Source: Holophagaceae bacterium
GTDB taxonomy: Bacteria; Acidobacteriota; Holophagae; Holophagales; Holophagaceae
Direction: 5' to 3'
DNA: 37,039 nt
NCBI GenBank assembly: GCA_025361205.1
Contig: JANYAS010000128.1
Span: 1 to 37,039 of the forward strand
Positions 1-9,362 of the stretch are shown here, in pieces; position 1 is the stretch's first letter; every line of letters begins with the position of its first letter. The notes under the pieces were generated by a model that searched no databases, was not told where the DNA came from, and saw nothing but the letters and a program-made list of their open reading frames with translations. Position numbers and translations under genes: made by a program.

Positions 1-742
1 CCTCGGTGAGGGCTTCGCCGCCGAGATACTTGTCCATCAGGGACTCGTCAGTCTCGGAGACCATTTCGATCATCTTGTCGCGCCACTCCTTGGCGGTCTC
101 CACCAGCTCGGCGGGGATCTCGCCGTAGATCACCTTGAAGCCCTTGTCACCATCATCGAAGGTGAGGCCCTTCATGGTCACCAGGTCGACCACGCCATGG
201 AAGTTCTCCTCGGCCCCGATGGGGATCTGGATGGGCATGGGACGCGCCTTCAGGCGGGTCTTCATCATTTCAACGACCCGGAAGAAGTCCGCGCCGGGGC
301 GGTCCATCTTGTTCACGAAAGCCATGCGGGGCACGCCGTACTTGTCGGCCTGGCGCCACACGGTCTCGGACTGGGGCTCAACACCACCCACCGCGCAGAA
401 CACGGCGCAGGCGCCGTCCAGCACGCGCAGGGAGCGCTCCACTTCGGCCGTGAAATCCACGTGGCCGGGGGTATCGATGATGTTGATGCGGTGTTCGGTG
501 CCCTTCATCTTGCCGGTCTGGGGTGTCCAGGAGGCAGTGATGGCGGCAGAGGTGATGGTGATGCCCCGCTCCTGCTCCTGCACCATCCAGTCGGTAGTCG
601 CAGCACCTTCATGCACCTCGCCGATCTTGTGGATCTTGCCGGTGTAGAAGAGGATGCGCTCCGTCGTGGTGGTCTTGCCGGCATCGATGTGCGCCATGAT
701 GCCGATATTCCGGTAGCGATCAAGGGGGGTCTGGCGGGCCAC
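1..742 (-). CDS. fusA: Elongation factor G, N-terminal part (cut by window edge)
   Basis: Translational GTPase that drives tRNA-mRNA translocation on the ribosome. About 247 residues are visible; the rest lies beyond position 1. The GTPase domain shows the P-loop AHIDAGKTT at residues 17-25, then RGITI (switch I), DTPGHVDF (G3) and NKMD (G4). The start is a GTG at 740-742, chosen because a perfect AGGAGG (748-753) sits 5 nt upstream and the protein then begins [14 protein letters not shown], as EF-Gs do. It is the last visible gene of an rpsL-rpsG-fusA (str) operon. The 103-nt gap after rpsG carries a strong hairpin. The family assignment is certain; only the C-terminal domains cannot be checked. 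Confidence 0.97.
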   Translation of the reverse strand, partial: MARQTPLDRYRNIGIMAHIDAGKTTTTERILFYTGKIHKIGEVHEGAATTDWMVQEQERGITITSAAITASWTPQTGKMKGTEHRINIIDTPGHVDFTAEVERSLRVLDGACAVFCAVGGVEPQSETVWRQADKYGVPRMAFVNKMDRPGADFFRVVEMMKTRLKARPMPIQIPIGAEENFHGVVDLVTMKGLTFDDGDKGFKVIYGEIPAELVETAKEWRDKMIEMVSETDESLMDKYLGGEALTE

Positions 743-801
743 TGCGGCCTCCTGAATGGGTGAAACGGAATCAAAATCGGGGGTGCTTCAAAGACCTTCG
801 C

Positions 802-832
802 GGAAGGAGCCGCCCGGTTGGCGGCTCCTTCC
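802..832 (-). promoter_or_regulatory. 13-bp hairpin in the rpsG-fusA gap
   Basis: A perfect inverted repeat, GGAAGGAGCCGCC (802-814) and GGCGGCTCCTTCC (820-832), with a 5-nt loop. In the direction of str-operon transcription no U-tract follows; the next bases are GCGAAGGTCTTTG. It is therefore unlikely to be a full Rho-independent terminator. A processing site, a partial attenuator that sets the fusA to rpsG ratio, or a protein-binding site would all fit. The role is inference. Confidence 0.6.
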
Positions 833-845
833 GGTCAAAGGGCTG

Positions 846-1725
<880 letters not shown>

Positions 1726-1849
1726 ACCATCCTCCAAGGAAGGCACCGGTATTTCCGGGCCTGAGCCCGAGAGGTTCGCCGAAAAATGAGCCTCGGGGAA
1801 CATCGGACGGATGAAAAACCTGCTCCGACCCACGGGGCCGGAACCATCT

Positions 1850-1877
1850 AGGCTATCGGAAAGCGCCCCGAAGTCAA
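1850..1877 (-). promoter_or_regulatory. Candidate str-operon promoter
   Basis: On the minus strand TTGACT (1872-1877) is followed after 16 bp by TAGCCT (1850-1855), a near-consensus -35 with a weaker -10. It sits between the end of the zinc-ribbon gene and rpsL. It would give an mRNA leader of about 115 nt before the rpsL GTG. Found by eye; no other well-matched pair was seen in this gap. Confidence 0.45.
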
Positions 1878-1905
1878 CGCATCAAGTGCGAATATGGGGT
1901 GGGGA

Positions 1906-2184
1906 TCACTTAGCAAGGGGGCAACCGCAACCACCCGCACCGCAGCCAGGGCCACTCTTGGGAGTCTCCGCTGCCGCCGATGGGGAAGCCGGTGCCACCG
2001 GCTCGGAGGCTGCGCTCTTGTAGACGCCCCCGCCCGACAGCGAGAAGGCGGCCACAGACAGCTGACGCTTCATGCCGTCACCCACCCCGCAAGCCGGGCA
2101 GGCGTGCATCATGGGTGCCGTCAGACTTTCGAGTTTCTCTTCGGGCCGTCCGCAAGCTTCACAACAGTATTCATAGAGGGGCAT
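1906..2184 (-). CDS. FmdB-type zinc-ribbon protein
   Basis: Small cytoplasmic protein of the FmdB/CxxC_CXXC_SSSS zinc-ribbon family, often annotated as putative regulatory protein; its molecular role is not established. In the 92-residue product, [12 protein letters not shown] supplies the first metal pair (C8, C11) and ACPACG the second (C29, C32). After an Ala/Ser/Pro-rich linker comes an unusual Gly/Cys tail, [15 protein letters not shown], with three more cysteines that could bind another metal. The ATG at 2182-2184 has GGGAGAAG just upstream. The gene is divergent from rfaE2 and lies upstream of, and in the same direction as, rpsL. Confidence 0.85.
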   Translation of the reverse strand: MPLYEYCCEACGRPEEKLESLTAPMMHACPACGVGDGMKRQLSVAAFSLSGGGVYKSAASEPVAPASPSAAAETPKSGPGCGAGGCGCPLAK

Positions 2185-2239
2185 GGCAAACTTCTCCCGG
2201 GAATCGTCCCCGAACCGTACATCTTATTCTGAAGTTGAG

Positions 2240-2728
2240 ATGCCGTCACCGACCCGTTTCTTTCAAAGCCCCGAAGCCTTCCTGGCGACCGTGCCCCGCC
2301 CGGGAATCCTGTGTTTCACCAACGGCTGCTTCGACTTGATCCATCCCGGCCACGTGCAGTACCTGGCCGATGCCCGGGCCTTTGGCGACTACCTGGTGGT
2401 TGGCCTCAACAGCGACGCCTCCACCGCCCGTCTGAAGGGCCTGGGCCGGCCCCTGCAGGATGAGGCCGCCCGGGCTGCCGTGCTGCTGGGTCTCCGCAGC
2501 GTAGACGCGGTGGTGCGGTTCGACGAGGACACGCCGCTGGAACTCATCCGAACCCTCCGGCCCGACGTGCTCGTGAAGGGCGGCGACTACACGCCCGAGA
2601 CCGTGGTGGGGCGCGAACTCGTGGAAGGATGGGGTGGACGGCTCGCCCTCATCCCCTTCCTGCCGGGCCACAGCACGTCGCGCATCGAGCAGCGAATCCG
2701 CAACGGACGGGGCGTCACCCTCGAGTAG
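2240..2728 (+). CDS. rfaE2: D-glycero-beta-D-manno-heptose 1-phosphate adenylyltransferase
   Basis: Transfers AMP from ATP to heptose 1-phosphate, forming ADP-heptose for the lipopolysaccharide inner core. This is the stand-alone nucleotidyltransferase half of HldE (RfaE domain II, also called HldC), 162 residues. The cytidylyltransferase-type signature is clear: [13 protein letters not shown] at residues 26-38, with the HxGH motif at 35-38. Further on come GLNSDAS and [18 protein letters not shown]. An in-frame ATG at 2183 would add 19 residues without similarity and overlap the divergent gene, so 2240 was preferred. The kinase half is not in this window. Presence of the gene implies an LPS outer membrane. 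Confidence 0.92.
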   Translation: MPSPTRFFQSPEAFLATVPRPGILCFTNGCFDLIHPGHVQYLADARAFGDYLVVGLNSDASTARLKGLGRPLQDEAARAAVLLGLRSVDAVVRFDEDTPLELIRTLRPDVLVKGGDYTPETVVGRELVEGWGGRLALIPFLPGHSTSRIEQRIRNGRGVTLE

Positions 2729-2814
2729 ATCGTTCGGATGACGCCCCGGTACCACGTCTCCGCTAAGCTGGGTTTTGGCCCCCATCCCTGTGGGTCAATT
2801 GTCTCGGAGGTTGC

Positions 2815-3390
2815 ATGCGTCGCTCCCTTTTCATTGCCCTCGCCCTCGTGGGCGCCACCCTCTCAGCCCAGGACATCACTGGCGGCCTGCACACCGGTCT
2901 ATCCCTGCCCGTGGGCGACTTGAAGGACAAGTCGGATTTCGGCACCAACCAGTTCTTTGGCGCCCACGTGGGCGGCCACCTGGACTTCAATCTCACGCCT
3001 CACCACCAGGTCCGCGGCCAACTCACCTTTCAGTCCTTCCCCGGCTCCGGGTGGGGGGGAGGTGCAAATTTCAAGAACGACTACAAGCTCTTCCAGGTAG
3101 GCGCCGATTGGGTCTACAACTTCCAGAGCCGAGACCAGGGCTGGTACACCGTCGCCGGCGCCACCATCAACAGCATCAAGAACGAATGGGAAACCAACAA
3201 CACCAGCGGTAGCAGCAGCCAGAGCGGCAAGATAGGCGTCCGCGGCGGCGGCGGCTTCACCTTCAACCGCATGTTCTCCCTTGAGGGCACGCTGAATCAG
3301 GTGTCGGTGGACAAGAATTTGAACGACGGCTTTGGCTCCGACTCGGCCACTTGGGTTCAGGTGAGCGCCGTCTTCCGGTTCGGACGCTAG
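2815..3390 (+). CDS. Outer-membrane beta-barrel protein
   Basis: Secreted protein of 191 residues. It begins with a clear signal peptide (MRRSLFIALALVGATLSA, cleavage near residue 18-19). The rest shows alternating hydrophobic and polar strands rich in Gly, aromatic residues and Asn, and ends VFRFGR, an aromatic C-terminus typical of BAM-assembled barrels. Size and pattern suggest an 8-stranded OmpA/OmpX-like porin-family barrel. A Gly-Gly-rich loop lies near residue 80 and a Ser/Gly/Asn-rich one near 130. GGAGG (2806-2810) sits 4 nt before the ATG. Substrate and function are unknown. The gene stands alone and is followed by a strong terminator. Confidence 0.8.
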   Translation: MRRSLFIALALVGATLSAQDITGGLHTGLSLPVGDLKDKSDFGTNQFFGAHVGGHLDFNLTPHHQVRGQLTFQSFPGSGWGGGANFKNDYKLFQVGADWVYNFQSRDQGWYTVAGATINSIKNEWETNNTSGSSSQSGKIGVRGGGGFTFNRMFSLEGTLNQVSVDKNLNDGFGSDSATWVQVSAVFRFGR

Positions 3391-3407
3391 GCCATCCTGA
3401 TCGCATG

Positions 3408-3435
3408 AAAACGGGCCGCACATGTGGCCCGTTTT
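3408..3435. terminator. Bidirectional Rho-independent terminator
   Basis: AAAACGGGCC (3408-3417) and GGCCCGTTTT (3426-3435) form a perfect 10-bp stem around an 8-nt loop, with a T-run on the plus strand and an A-run that becomes a T-run on the minus strand. It lies between the converging barrel gene (stop 3390) and glnN (stop 3456), so it can end transcription from both sides. Confidence 0.9.
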
Positions 3436-3455
3436 CGTGCGGGGTCAAGGACCGC

Positions 3456-5618
3456 TTAGACCAGCGGGGAGAGCAGCTGCCAGTACTTCGGCAGGGGCCA
3501 AAGATCGGCGTCACAGGCCTCTTCCAGGTGGTCCAACACCTCCCGAAGGGCGTGCTTGGACTGGTTCACCTGGTTGCCGAAGGCCTCGGTGCGGGCATGG
3601 TTGTCTTCGATGGCCTCGGCGGCGGCAAGGGCCACCTTCATGGCCGAAAGCCTGGCCATGGCTTCTCCGGCCAGCGTGGTTTGGGCCTGGAGGGCCTGCT
3701 GTAGCGTCTCCGGTACGGCGATGCCCAGGGCGGTCAGCTTGCCCAGGCTATCGGCGCGGGCCCCGAGATCGGCCGTGATGGAGGGCAGGATCTGGGTCTC
3801 GGCCATCTGACGCAGCACTTGGGTTTCGATGGCGATGGCCTTCTGGTACTGCTCGTGGCGGATGTGGAGCCGCGCTTCCAGCTCGCCTTCCGACAGGATG
3901 CCGGGCCTTGAGAACACGGCCTTGGATGCGGGGTTTTCCCATACGTGCAGGGCACTCACAGTGTCCTTGGCGTGGGGCAGACCGCGGCGCTCGGCCTCGA
4001 TCTTCCACTCGTCCGAGTAGTTGTTGCCCTCGAAGCGGATGGCCTTGGTCTCGATGATGGCCTGCCGCACCACGGAGAGAACCGCGGCCTTGGACTCCTT
4101 CCCCGCCTTGAGCTCGGCTTCCAGCCGGGTATTCAGGGAATCCAAGGCTTCTGCCACGGCGGCATTGATCACCGTCAGCGGCAGGGCGATGGGCTGGCTG
4201 GACCCCACGGCGCGGAATTCGAACTTATTGCCGGTGAAGGCGAAGGGACTGGTGCGGTTGCGGTCCGTGGCGTCCTTTTCGATGCGGGGTAGGTTGCCGA
4301 TGCCGAGGTCGATGAGGTGCTGCATCGAGACGTCGACGACGTCACCCTTCTCGATGGCGTCCAGGATGTGGTTCAACTGGGCGCCCAGGAAGGCGGACAT
4401 GATGGCCGGGGGGGCCTCGTTGGCGCCGAGGCGATGATCGTTTCCGGCGCTGGCGATGGCCGCGCGGAGCAGGCCGCCGTGGGTGTGGATGGCCTTCAAC
4501 GTGGCGCAGAGGAAGTAGAGGAACTGTAGGTTTTCTTCGGGCGTCTTACCGGGCTCCAGCAGGTTGTGGCCCTCATCCGTGGCCAGGCTCCAGTTCACGT
4601 GCTTGCCGCTGCCGTTGACGCCGGCGAAGGGCTTCTCGTGGAGCAGGATGGCCAGGCCATGCCGCTCGCCGACCGCTTTCAGAATCTCCATCAACAGCTG
4701 ATTGTGGTCACTGGCGAGGTTGGCCGCCTCGTAGATGGGCGCGATCTCGAACTGATTGGGAGCCACCTCGTTGTGCCGGGTCTTGGCGGGAATGCCCAGC
4801 TTGAAGCACTCCAGCACGACATCCTGCATGAAGCCGAGCACCCGCTCCTTAATGCTGCCGAAGTAGTGGTCCTCCAGTTCCTGGCCCTTGGGCGGCTTGG
4901 CGCCCTGCAGGGTACGGTTGGCGAACATCAGGTCGGGCCGCTGCTGGGCCAGCTCGAGGTCCACCGCGAAGTACTCCTGCTCGGGGCCACACTGGGCCAC
5001 CACGGATTCCGTGCGCACGCCGAAGTGGAGCAGGGCCTCCTTCGCGTTGCGCGACAACGCACCCATGGACCGCAGCAGGGGCACCTTGTGGTCCAGGGCC
5101 TCCCCGTGGTAACCGACGAAGGCGGTGGGGATGCAGAGGGTCTTGCCCAGGGGTCCCTCCATGATGAAGGCGGGACTGGCGGGATCCCAGGCCGTGTAGC
5201 CGCGAGCCTCGAAGGTGGCGCGGAGACCGCCGCTGGGGAAGGAACTGGCGTCGGGCTCGCCCTGAATGAGCTGGCTCCCGCTGAAGCGCTCAATGACCTG
5301 TCCGGGTTCGTCGTCCCAGGTAATGAAGGCGTCGTGCTTCTCGGCGGTGGCACCGGTCATGGGCAGGAACCAGTGGGTGAAGTGGGTGCAGCCCTGCTCC
5401 AGGGCCCACTCTTTCATGGCCAGCGCCACGCTCTTGGCGACCTCCAGAGGCAGGGCCTCGCCGCGCTTCAGCGCCTGGCGATAGGCCTTGTGTACATCCT
5501 TCTGCAACCGATCGCGCATGGTGCGCTCGCTAAAGGTGTTGCAGCCGAAGTACTGGCTGACCTTGGTCTGATCCAGCCGTGAGATGCTGGATGTCTCGAA
5601 CCCCTGCGCCTTGGCCAT
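3456..5618 (-). CDS. glnN: Type III glutamine synthetase
   Basis: Condenses ammonia and glutamate with ATP to form glutamine. The 720 residues match the GSIII (GlnN) family (about 700-730) rather than the 440-470 residues of GSI. Family motifs include RHNEVAPNQFEIAPIYE (about residues 280-295), GVNGSGKHVNWSL (about 333-345) and NRTSPFAFTGNKFEFR (about 452-467). The GSIII-specific N-terminal region (QYFGCNTFSERTMRDRL) and C-terminal helical region are present. The ATG at 5616-5618 follows a run of G's that can pair with 16S rRNA; a start 12 codons upstream lacks such a site. Single gene, divergent from nadA. No GlnK, AmtB or GOGAT gene is nearby. Confidence 0.96.
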   Translation of the reverse strand: MAKAQGFETSSISRLDQTKVSQYFGCNTFSERTMRDRLQKDVHKAYRQALKRGEALPLEVAKSVALAMKEWALEQGCTHFTHWFLPMTGATAEKHDAFITWDDEPGQVIERFSGSQLIQGEPDASSFPSGGLRATFEARGYTAWDPASPAFIMEGPLGKTLCIPTAFVGYHGEALDHKVPLLRSMGALSRNAKEALLHFGVRTESVVAQCGPEQEYFAVDLELAQQRPDLMFANRTLQGAKPPKGQELEDHYFGSIKERVLGFMQDVVLECFKLGIPAKTRHNEVAPNQFEIAPIYEAANLASDHNQLLMEILKAVGERHGLAILLHEKPFAGVNGSGKHVNWSLATDEGHNLLEPGKTPEENLQFLYFLCATLKAIHTHGGLLRAAIASAGNDHRLGANEAPPAIMSAFLGAQLNHILDAIEKGDVVDVSMQHLIDLGIGNLPRIEKDATDRNRTSPFAFTGNKFEFRAVGSSQPIALPLTVINAAVAEALDSLNTRLEAELKAGKESKAAVLSVVRQAIIETKAIRFEGNNYSDEWKIEAERRGLPHAKDTVSALHVWENPASKAVFSRPGILSEGELEARLHIRHEQYQKAIAIETQVLRQMAETQILPSITADLGARADSLGKLTALGIAVPETLQQALQAQTTLAGEAMARLSAMKVALAAAEAIEDNHARTEAFGNQVNQSKHALREVLDHLEEACDADLWPLPKYWQLLSPLV

Positions 5619-5934
5619 GTGCCCCCCCTGTTGGATGAAAAGGCATGAATCCACCTAGACCTGGACCGATGTCCGCCTCAGAAGGGCAGCCACCGGATTC
5701 CCACATCCACCTGGACCCTGCGATCCGCCCCCAGGATAGCCCAAACCCACTTGTGGCAACAGGCTTTGATGCCTGTGAACGGGCGATTTCCCTTCTCGGA
5801 AACCTCCAAGGTCTCCAGGGGGGGCTACCGCGCCCCGCTGCCCTGGCCTGGGAGCGCGCCGTCTTCGCTGAAGTCTTCGACCACCCGGAGCCTAGTCGGC
5901 GCATCCGGCGGTTCCTGGATCTAGAATAGAAACC
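5619..5934. other. Intergenic region between divergent glnN and nadA
   Basis: This 316-bp stretch should hold both promoters. An open frame of 94 codons (5645-5929, plus strand) fills most of it and stops 5 nt before nadA. It has no recognisable motif, and its third-position GC looks lower than in the flanking genes by eye, so I treat it as probably non-coding. TAGAAT at 5922-5927 is a good -10 match only 7 bp before the nadA ATG. I see no clear NtrC-type site or hairpin. Confidence 0.5.
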
Positions 5935-6903
5935 ATGGACCTGTCCACTCCCTACGCCCCCGACCTCGAGAGCATCCCAGCCGGCCTCGACCTGCCCGCG
6001 GAGATCCGGCGCCTCAAGGGCGAACGCCGGGCCGTGATCCTGGCCCACTATTACCAGGAGCCCGAGATCCAGGATCTGGCCGACTTCGTGGGGGACAGCC
6101 TCCAGCTCAGCCAGCAGGCGGCCAAGGCCGACGCCGATGTGATCGCCTTCTGCGGCGTCCACTTCATGGCCGAGACCGCCAAGATCCTCAACCCCGCGAA
6201 AACCGTGGTGATCCCCGACATGGACGCCGGCTGCAGCCTGGCCGATCGCTGCCCGGCGGACTTCTTCGCCCAGTGGCTAACGCAGTACCCGGATCATGAC
6301 GTGGTGACCTACATCAACTGCTCGGCGGGCGTGAAGGCCCTCAGCACCGTCATCTGCACCAGCAGCAATGCCGTGCGCGTGGTGGAGAGCCTCCCGAAGG
6401 ATCGCAAGCTCGTCTTCGCCCCGGACCGCCACCTGGGCAAGTGGGTGATGAAGCAGACCGGCCGCGACATGGCCCTGTTTCCCGGTTTCTGCATCGTCCA
6501 CGAGCAGTTCACGGCCAAGCGCCTCGCTGCCATGAAGGCCCTGCATCCCGACGCCAAGCTGATCGCCCATCCCGAATGCGACGCCACGGTGAGCCAGTTG
6601 GCGGATTTCGTGGGCTCCACGGCAGCCCTGCTCAACTTCGTGGCCAAGGACAGTGCCCGGTCCTTCATCGTGGCCACCGAGGCCGGCATCCTCCACCAGA
6701 TGCGCCTGCGGCGCCCCGAGGCCGAGCTGATCCCTGCCCCCGCCGATAGCGGCTGCAACTGCAGCCTCTGCCCCTACATGAAACTCAACAACCTGGAGAA
6801 GCTCTATCTCAGCCTCCGGGATCTGAAACCCGAAATCCGCCTGGATGAGGCGCTAAGGGTTCGTGCCCTCAAGCCCCTGGAGCGGATGCTGGCCCTGGGC
6901 TGA
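5935..6903 (+). CDS. nadA: Quinolinate synthase NadA
   Basis: [4Fe-4S] enzyme that condenses iminoaspartate with dihydroxyacetone phosphate to quinolinate in de novo NAD synthesis. It has 322 residues. The segment LAHYYQEPEIQDLADFVGDS opens the first of the three pseudo-repeated domains. The three cluster cysteines are C73 (FCGVHFMAET), C141 (ICTSSNAV) and C279 (CNCSLCPYM). The ATG at 5935 has no Shine-Dalgarno sequence, but TAGAAT lies 7 bp upstream, which would fit a leaderless or nearly leaderless mRNA. The nadB and nadC partners are not in this window. Confidence 0.96.
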   Translation: MDLSTPYAPDLESIPAGLDLPAEIRRLKGERRAVILAHYYQEPEIQDLADFVGDSLQLSQQAAKADADVIAFCGVHFMAETAKILNPAKTVVIPDMDAGCSLADRCPADFFAQWLTQYPDHDVVTYINCSAGVKALSTVICTSSNAVRVVESLPKDRKLVFAPDRHLGKWVMKQTGRDMALFPGFCIVHEQFTAKRLAAMKALHPDAKLIAHPECDATVSQLADFVGSTAALLNFVAKDSARSFIVATEAGILHQMRLRRPEAELIPAPADSGCNCSLCPYMKLNNLEKLYLSLRDLKPEIRLDEALRVRALKPLERMLALG

Positions 6904-6950
6904 TGGCCTACCAGGCGCTACTCTGACCGCACCCTTCGCGTCGAGCCGCC

Positions 6951-8522
6951 ATGCACCGTCACCGCACCTCCCGTTTCCGAGCCATGCACCCCGGCCTTGG
7001 GCCGTCGCGCTGGCAGCGCCTGCAGCAGCGGAGCGGCATCGTGCTCTTGGTCCTGGCCGGACTGGCCACCGCGATCCTCCTCATCGCCGCCCCCCGGTTC
7101 TACCTCAGGGACCAGTTGGCCAACAGTAGCCAGGCCTTCATGGAGGCCCACTGGGTGGATTTCGAGGCGGTGGAGCGCCACTGGAAGACACTGCCCATTC
7201 TCCAAACCATCCAGCGAGGCGATGAGCCGGAGGTGCGCCGGTTCCTGGCGGACCAACCCCTCGTGGTGGCCCTCCTGAACCGGTTCGAAGGGCGCCATCT
7301 CTGGTTCCGCGAGGGGGACCGGCTGGTGAAGCCGAAGGATCCCGCCCTGGCCCAACAGTACCTGGGGTGGTTTGCCCACGCCGAGATGGCTCAGCGGTTC
7401 GAGTGGAACCCTTCCAAGGCGCAGGACCCCGATTTCGGGAAGGTCGCCACCGTGCTGCTTTTGTCCGACCGCTGGCTGGTCATCAAGCGCTGGCGCCCCG
7501 GATCTCCCGACGTCGAGCGGGAACTCGTCGCAGCTCTTTCGCCTAATCGAGCCCTGCGCATGGGCCTGATCCGAGATCCCGACTTTGAACGCACCGATTT
7601 GAAGCCGGAGCCCTGGGGTGCTGAACCCCATCTCCAGGTTGATCCGAAACGGCTCGCCACCCTGCCGCTCGGCACCGTGACGAAAACCAACGCCTTCGGG
7701 GACGGTTGGAACCTGGCCGGCGTGGGCTTCGATGACCAGCAGACGGCCTTCCGAAAGTCGCTCAAACGCCAGCGCTGGATGGCCACTGGGGTGGCCTCGC
7801 TGATCGGGGCCGCCATCCTTCTTGGGATGTGGCTCCGCCATCACACCCGGCGGAAGGCCTTGCTGGACGCCGATCGGCTGGCTTCGATGACGCACAGCCT
7901 CAAGACCCCCCTCGCCATCCTGAAGTTCCGCTGCGATTCCCTGCGCCTGGGGCGCCTCAGTCCCGAGCGCGCCGATGAGGAGCTGATGAAGATCAGCGAG
8001 GAGGTGGACCACCTGACCACCTTGATCGAGAGTGGACTCCGGGTGATCCGCGGGGGGGGGCCCTCGGGACCGCGTGGTCAGGCGACCCGCACCTGGTTCC
8101 AGGACGTCGCAGAGGATCTCCAACCAGGCTTCGAAATGGAGGGGCGCGGCCTGAACCTCCACCTGACAGAGGAGGCGGGGAATGCCCCGCTCCCCTCGCT
8201 GCGGGCTGCGGTGCTTACCCTGGTGGAGAACGCCCTGGGCCACGGCAAGGGGCTTGTCACCCTGGAGACCTGGCGGGTCCGGCGCCGGTTCTGCATCCAG
8301 GTGAGCGACGAGGGGCAGGGGCTGGAACTGCACCAACTCAAGGTCCTCGGCAAACCCTTCCAGCGCCTGCGTGAGCAGGGCAAGGAGGGCTTCCAGCGCG
8401 AGGGCCAGGGCCTGGGCCTTAGCCTGCTCATCCAGGTGGCGGGACAGGAAGGCTGGGGCCTCACCTTCTCCTCGGCTCCGGGCGAGGGGTTCTCCGCCCT
8501 GCTGGAAGTCCCGGCCGCATGA
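6951..8522 (+). CDS. Membrane sensor histidine kinase
   Basis: Two-component sensor kinase of 523 residues. One membrane segment is at about residues 28-50 and a second at about 275-295 (WMATGVASLIGAAILLGMW). Between them is a periplasmic sensor domain of about 220 residues that I do not recognise. The HisKA dimerisation helix carries the phospho-accepting H315 in MTHSLKTPL. The ATPase domain shows an N-box (LVENALGHG), DEGQGL and GQGLGLSL. The ribosome binding site is weak and an ATG at residue 12 is an alternative start. An OmpR-type regulator follows 105 bp downstream and is the likely partner (inference from position). Confidence 0.88.
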   Translation: MHRHRTSRFRAMHPGLGPSRWQRLQQRSGIVLLVLAGLATAILLIAAPRFYLRDQLANSSQAFMEAHWVDFEAVERHWKTLPILQTIQRGDEPEVRRFLADQPLVVALLNRFEGRHLWFREGDRLVKPKDPALAQQYLGWFAHAEMAQRFEWNPSKAQDPDFGKVATVLLLSDRWLVIKRWRPGSPDVERELVAALSPNRALRMGLIRDPDFERTDLKPEPWGAEPHLQVDPKRLATLPLGTVTKTNAFGDGWNLAGVGFDDQQTAFRKSLKRQRWMATGVASLIGAAILLGMWLRHHTRRKALLDADRLASMTHSLKTPLAILKFRCDSLRLGRLSPERADEELMKISEEVDHLTTLIESGLRVIRGGGPSGPRGQATRTWFQDVAEDLQPGFEMEGRGLNLHLTEEAGNAPLPSLRAAVLTLVENALGHGKGLVTLETWRVRRRFCIQVSDEGQGLELHQLKVLGKPFQRLREQGKEGFQREGQGLGLSLLIQVAGQEGWGLTFSSAPGEGFSALLEVPAA

Positions 8523-8530
8523 CAGGGCGG

Positions 8531-8612
8531 TTGAAATGGCCCTTTCATGGTGATATTTCCAAGAATTTATCATTAGGCTTAGGAAATTAATTGTATTTTC
8601 TGATTGTTTTTC
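8531..8612 (+). promoter_or_regulatory. AT-rich promoter region before the response regulator
   Basis: An unusually AT-rich island in a GC-rich neighbourhood, between the kinase stop and the regulator start. TTGAAA (8531-8536), a 17-bp spacer and TATTTC (8554-8559) form one candidate promoter. TTATCA (8567-8572) with TTGTAT (8591-8596) is a weaker one. It suggests the regulator can be transcribed separately from the kinase. Confidence 0.4.
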
Positions 8613-8627
8613 CCATCGAGGGACGCC

Positions 8628-9356
8628 ATGGTGAATTCACCAGTCCTTGAGCGAGATTCCGTGATCCACATCCTCGTGGTTGAAGACGAACCCTCCCTCT
8701 GCCAACTCCTTGTGAACAACCTGACCTTTGAAGGTTATTCCGTGGCGGCGGCCGGAGATGGTGTGCCAGGCCTGGCCGCCCATGCGGCACGACGAGCCGA
8801 CCTCATTGTGTTGGACCTGATGCTCCCGCAGATGGACGGCTTTGCCGTCTTGAAATCCCTGCGGGACCGCAGGGACGAGGTGCCTGTGCTCATGCTCACC
8901 GCCCGGGGCGAGGAGACGGATCGCTTGCAGGGCCTGAGCCTGGGCGCCGATGACTACCTGGTGAAGCCCTTCTCGGTGCTGGAGCTCATCGCCCGAGTGA
9001 AGGCGATCCTTCGGCGCACACGACCGGTAGACCACCCCCCCCTGCTGCGCTCGGGTCCCTTCCGGTTTGATCTGCCGCGCCTTGAGGCGAAACGGGAGGG
9101 CCGGATGCTCGAGCTCACACCCCGGGAATTCCGCATTCTTGAGATCCTCATCACCCACCCTGGCCGCACCCACAGCCGCAAGGAGGTGCTGCAGCTGGCC
9201 TGGGAGCCCGATGCCAGGCCCAGCGCACGGACGGTGGATGTCCATATCGCCAACCTCCGCCGGAAACTCGGCGAGGAAACGGGTGCCCCGTGGATCGCCA
9301 CCGTGGGCGGCGAAGGCTACCGATGGGTCACGTCGGTGGAGACCGACCCGCTCTAG
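8628..9356 (+). CDS. OmpR/PhoB-family response regulator
   Basis: DNA-binding response regulator of 242 residues. The receiver domain begins IHILVVEDEPSLCQ; the phospho-acceptor is D63 (IVLDLMLPQMDG) and the conserved lysine is K113 (LVKPF). The C-terminal winged helix shows LTPREFRILEILITHPGR, then RTVDVHIANLRRKLGE and GEGYRW. The ATG at 8628 has GAGGGA 5 nt upstream; a TTG at 8604 would add eight residues without support. It lies downstream of a membrane histidine kinase and probably receives its signal. Target genes are unknown. Confidence 0.93.
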   Translation: MVNSPVLERDSVIHILVVEDEPSLCQLLVNNLTFEGYSVAAAGDGVPGLAAHAARRADLIVLDLMLPQMDGFAVLKSLRDRRDEVPVLMLTARGEETDRLQGLSLGADDYLVKPFSVLELIARVKAILRRTRPVDHPPLLRSGPFRFDLPRLEAKREGRMLELTPREFRILEILITHPGRTHSRKEVLQLAWEPDARPSARTVDVHIANLRRKLGEETGAPWIATVGGEGYRWVTSVETDPL

Positions 9357-9362
9357 CAGGCT

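Noticed and set aside
1726-1833. N-terminal extension of rpsL
   Set aside because: No S12 has it; the GTG at 1725 has a good ribosome binding site and gives the standard start.
5645-5929. 94-codon plus-strand frame just before nadA
   Set aside because: No motif, no clear ribosome binding site and codon use unlike the neighbours; it overlaps the region where the glnN promoter should lie. Recorded within the intergenic entry instead.
6918-8573. 551-codon minus-strand frame
   Set aside because: It lies exactly opposite the histidine kinase, whose motifs are complete; the product is Gly/Gln/His/Leu-rich as expected for an antisense shadow in GC-rich DNA.
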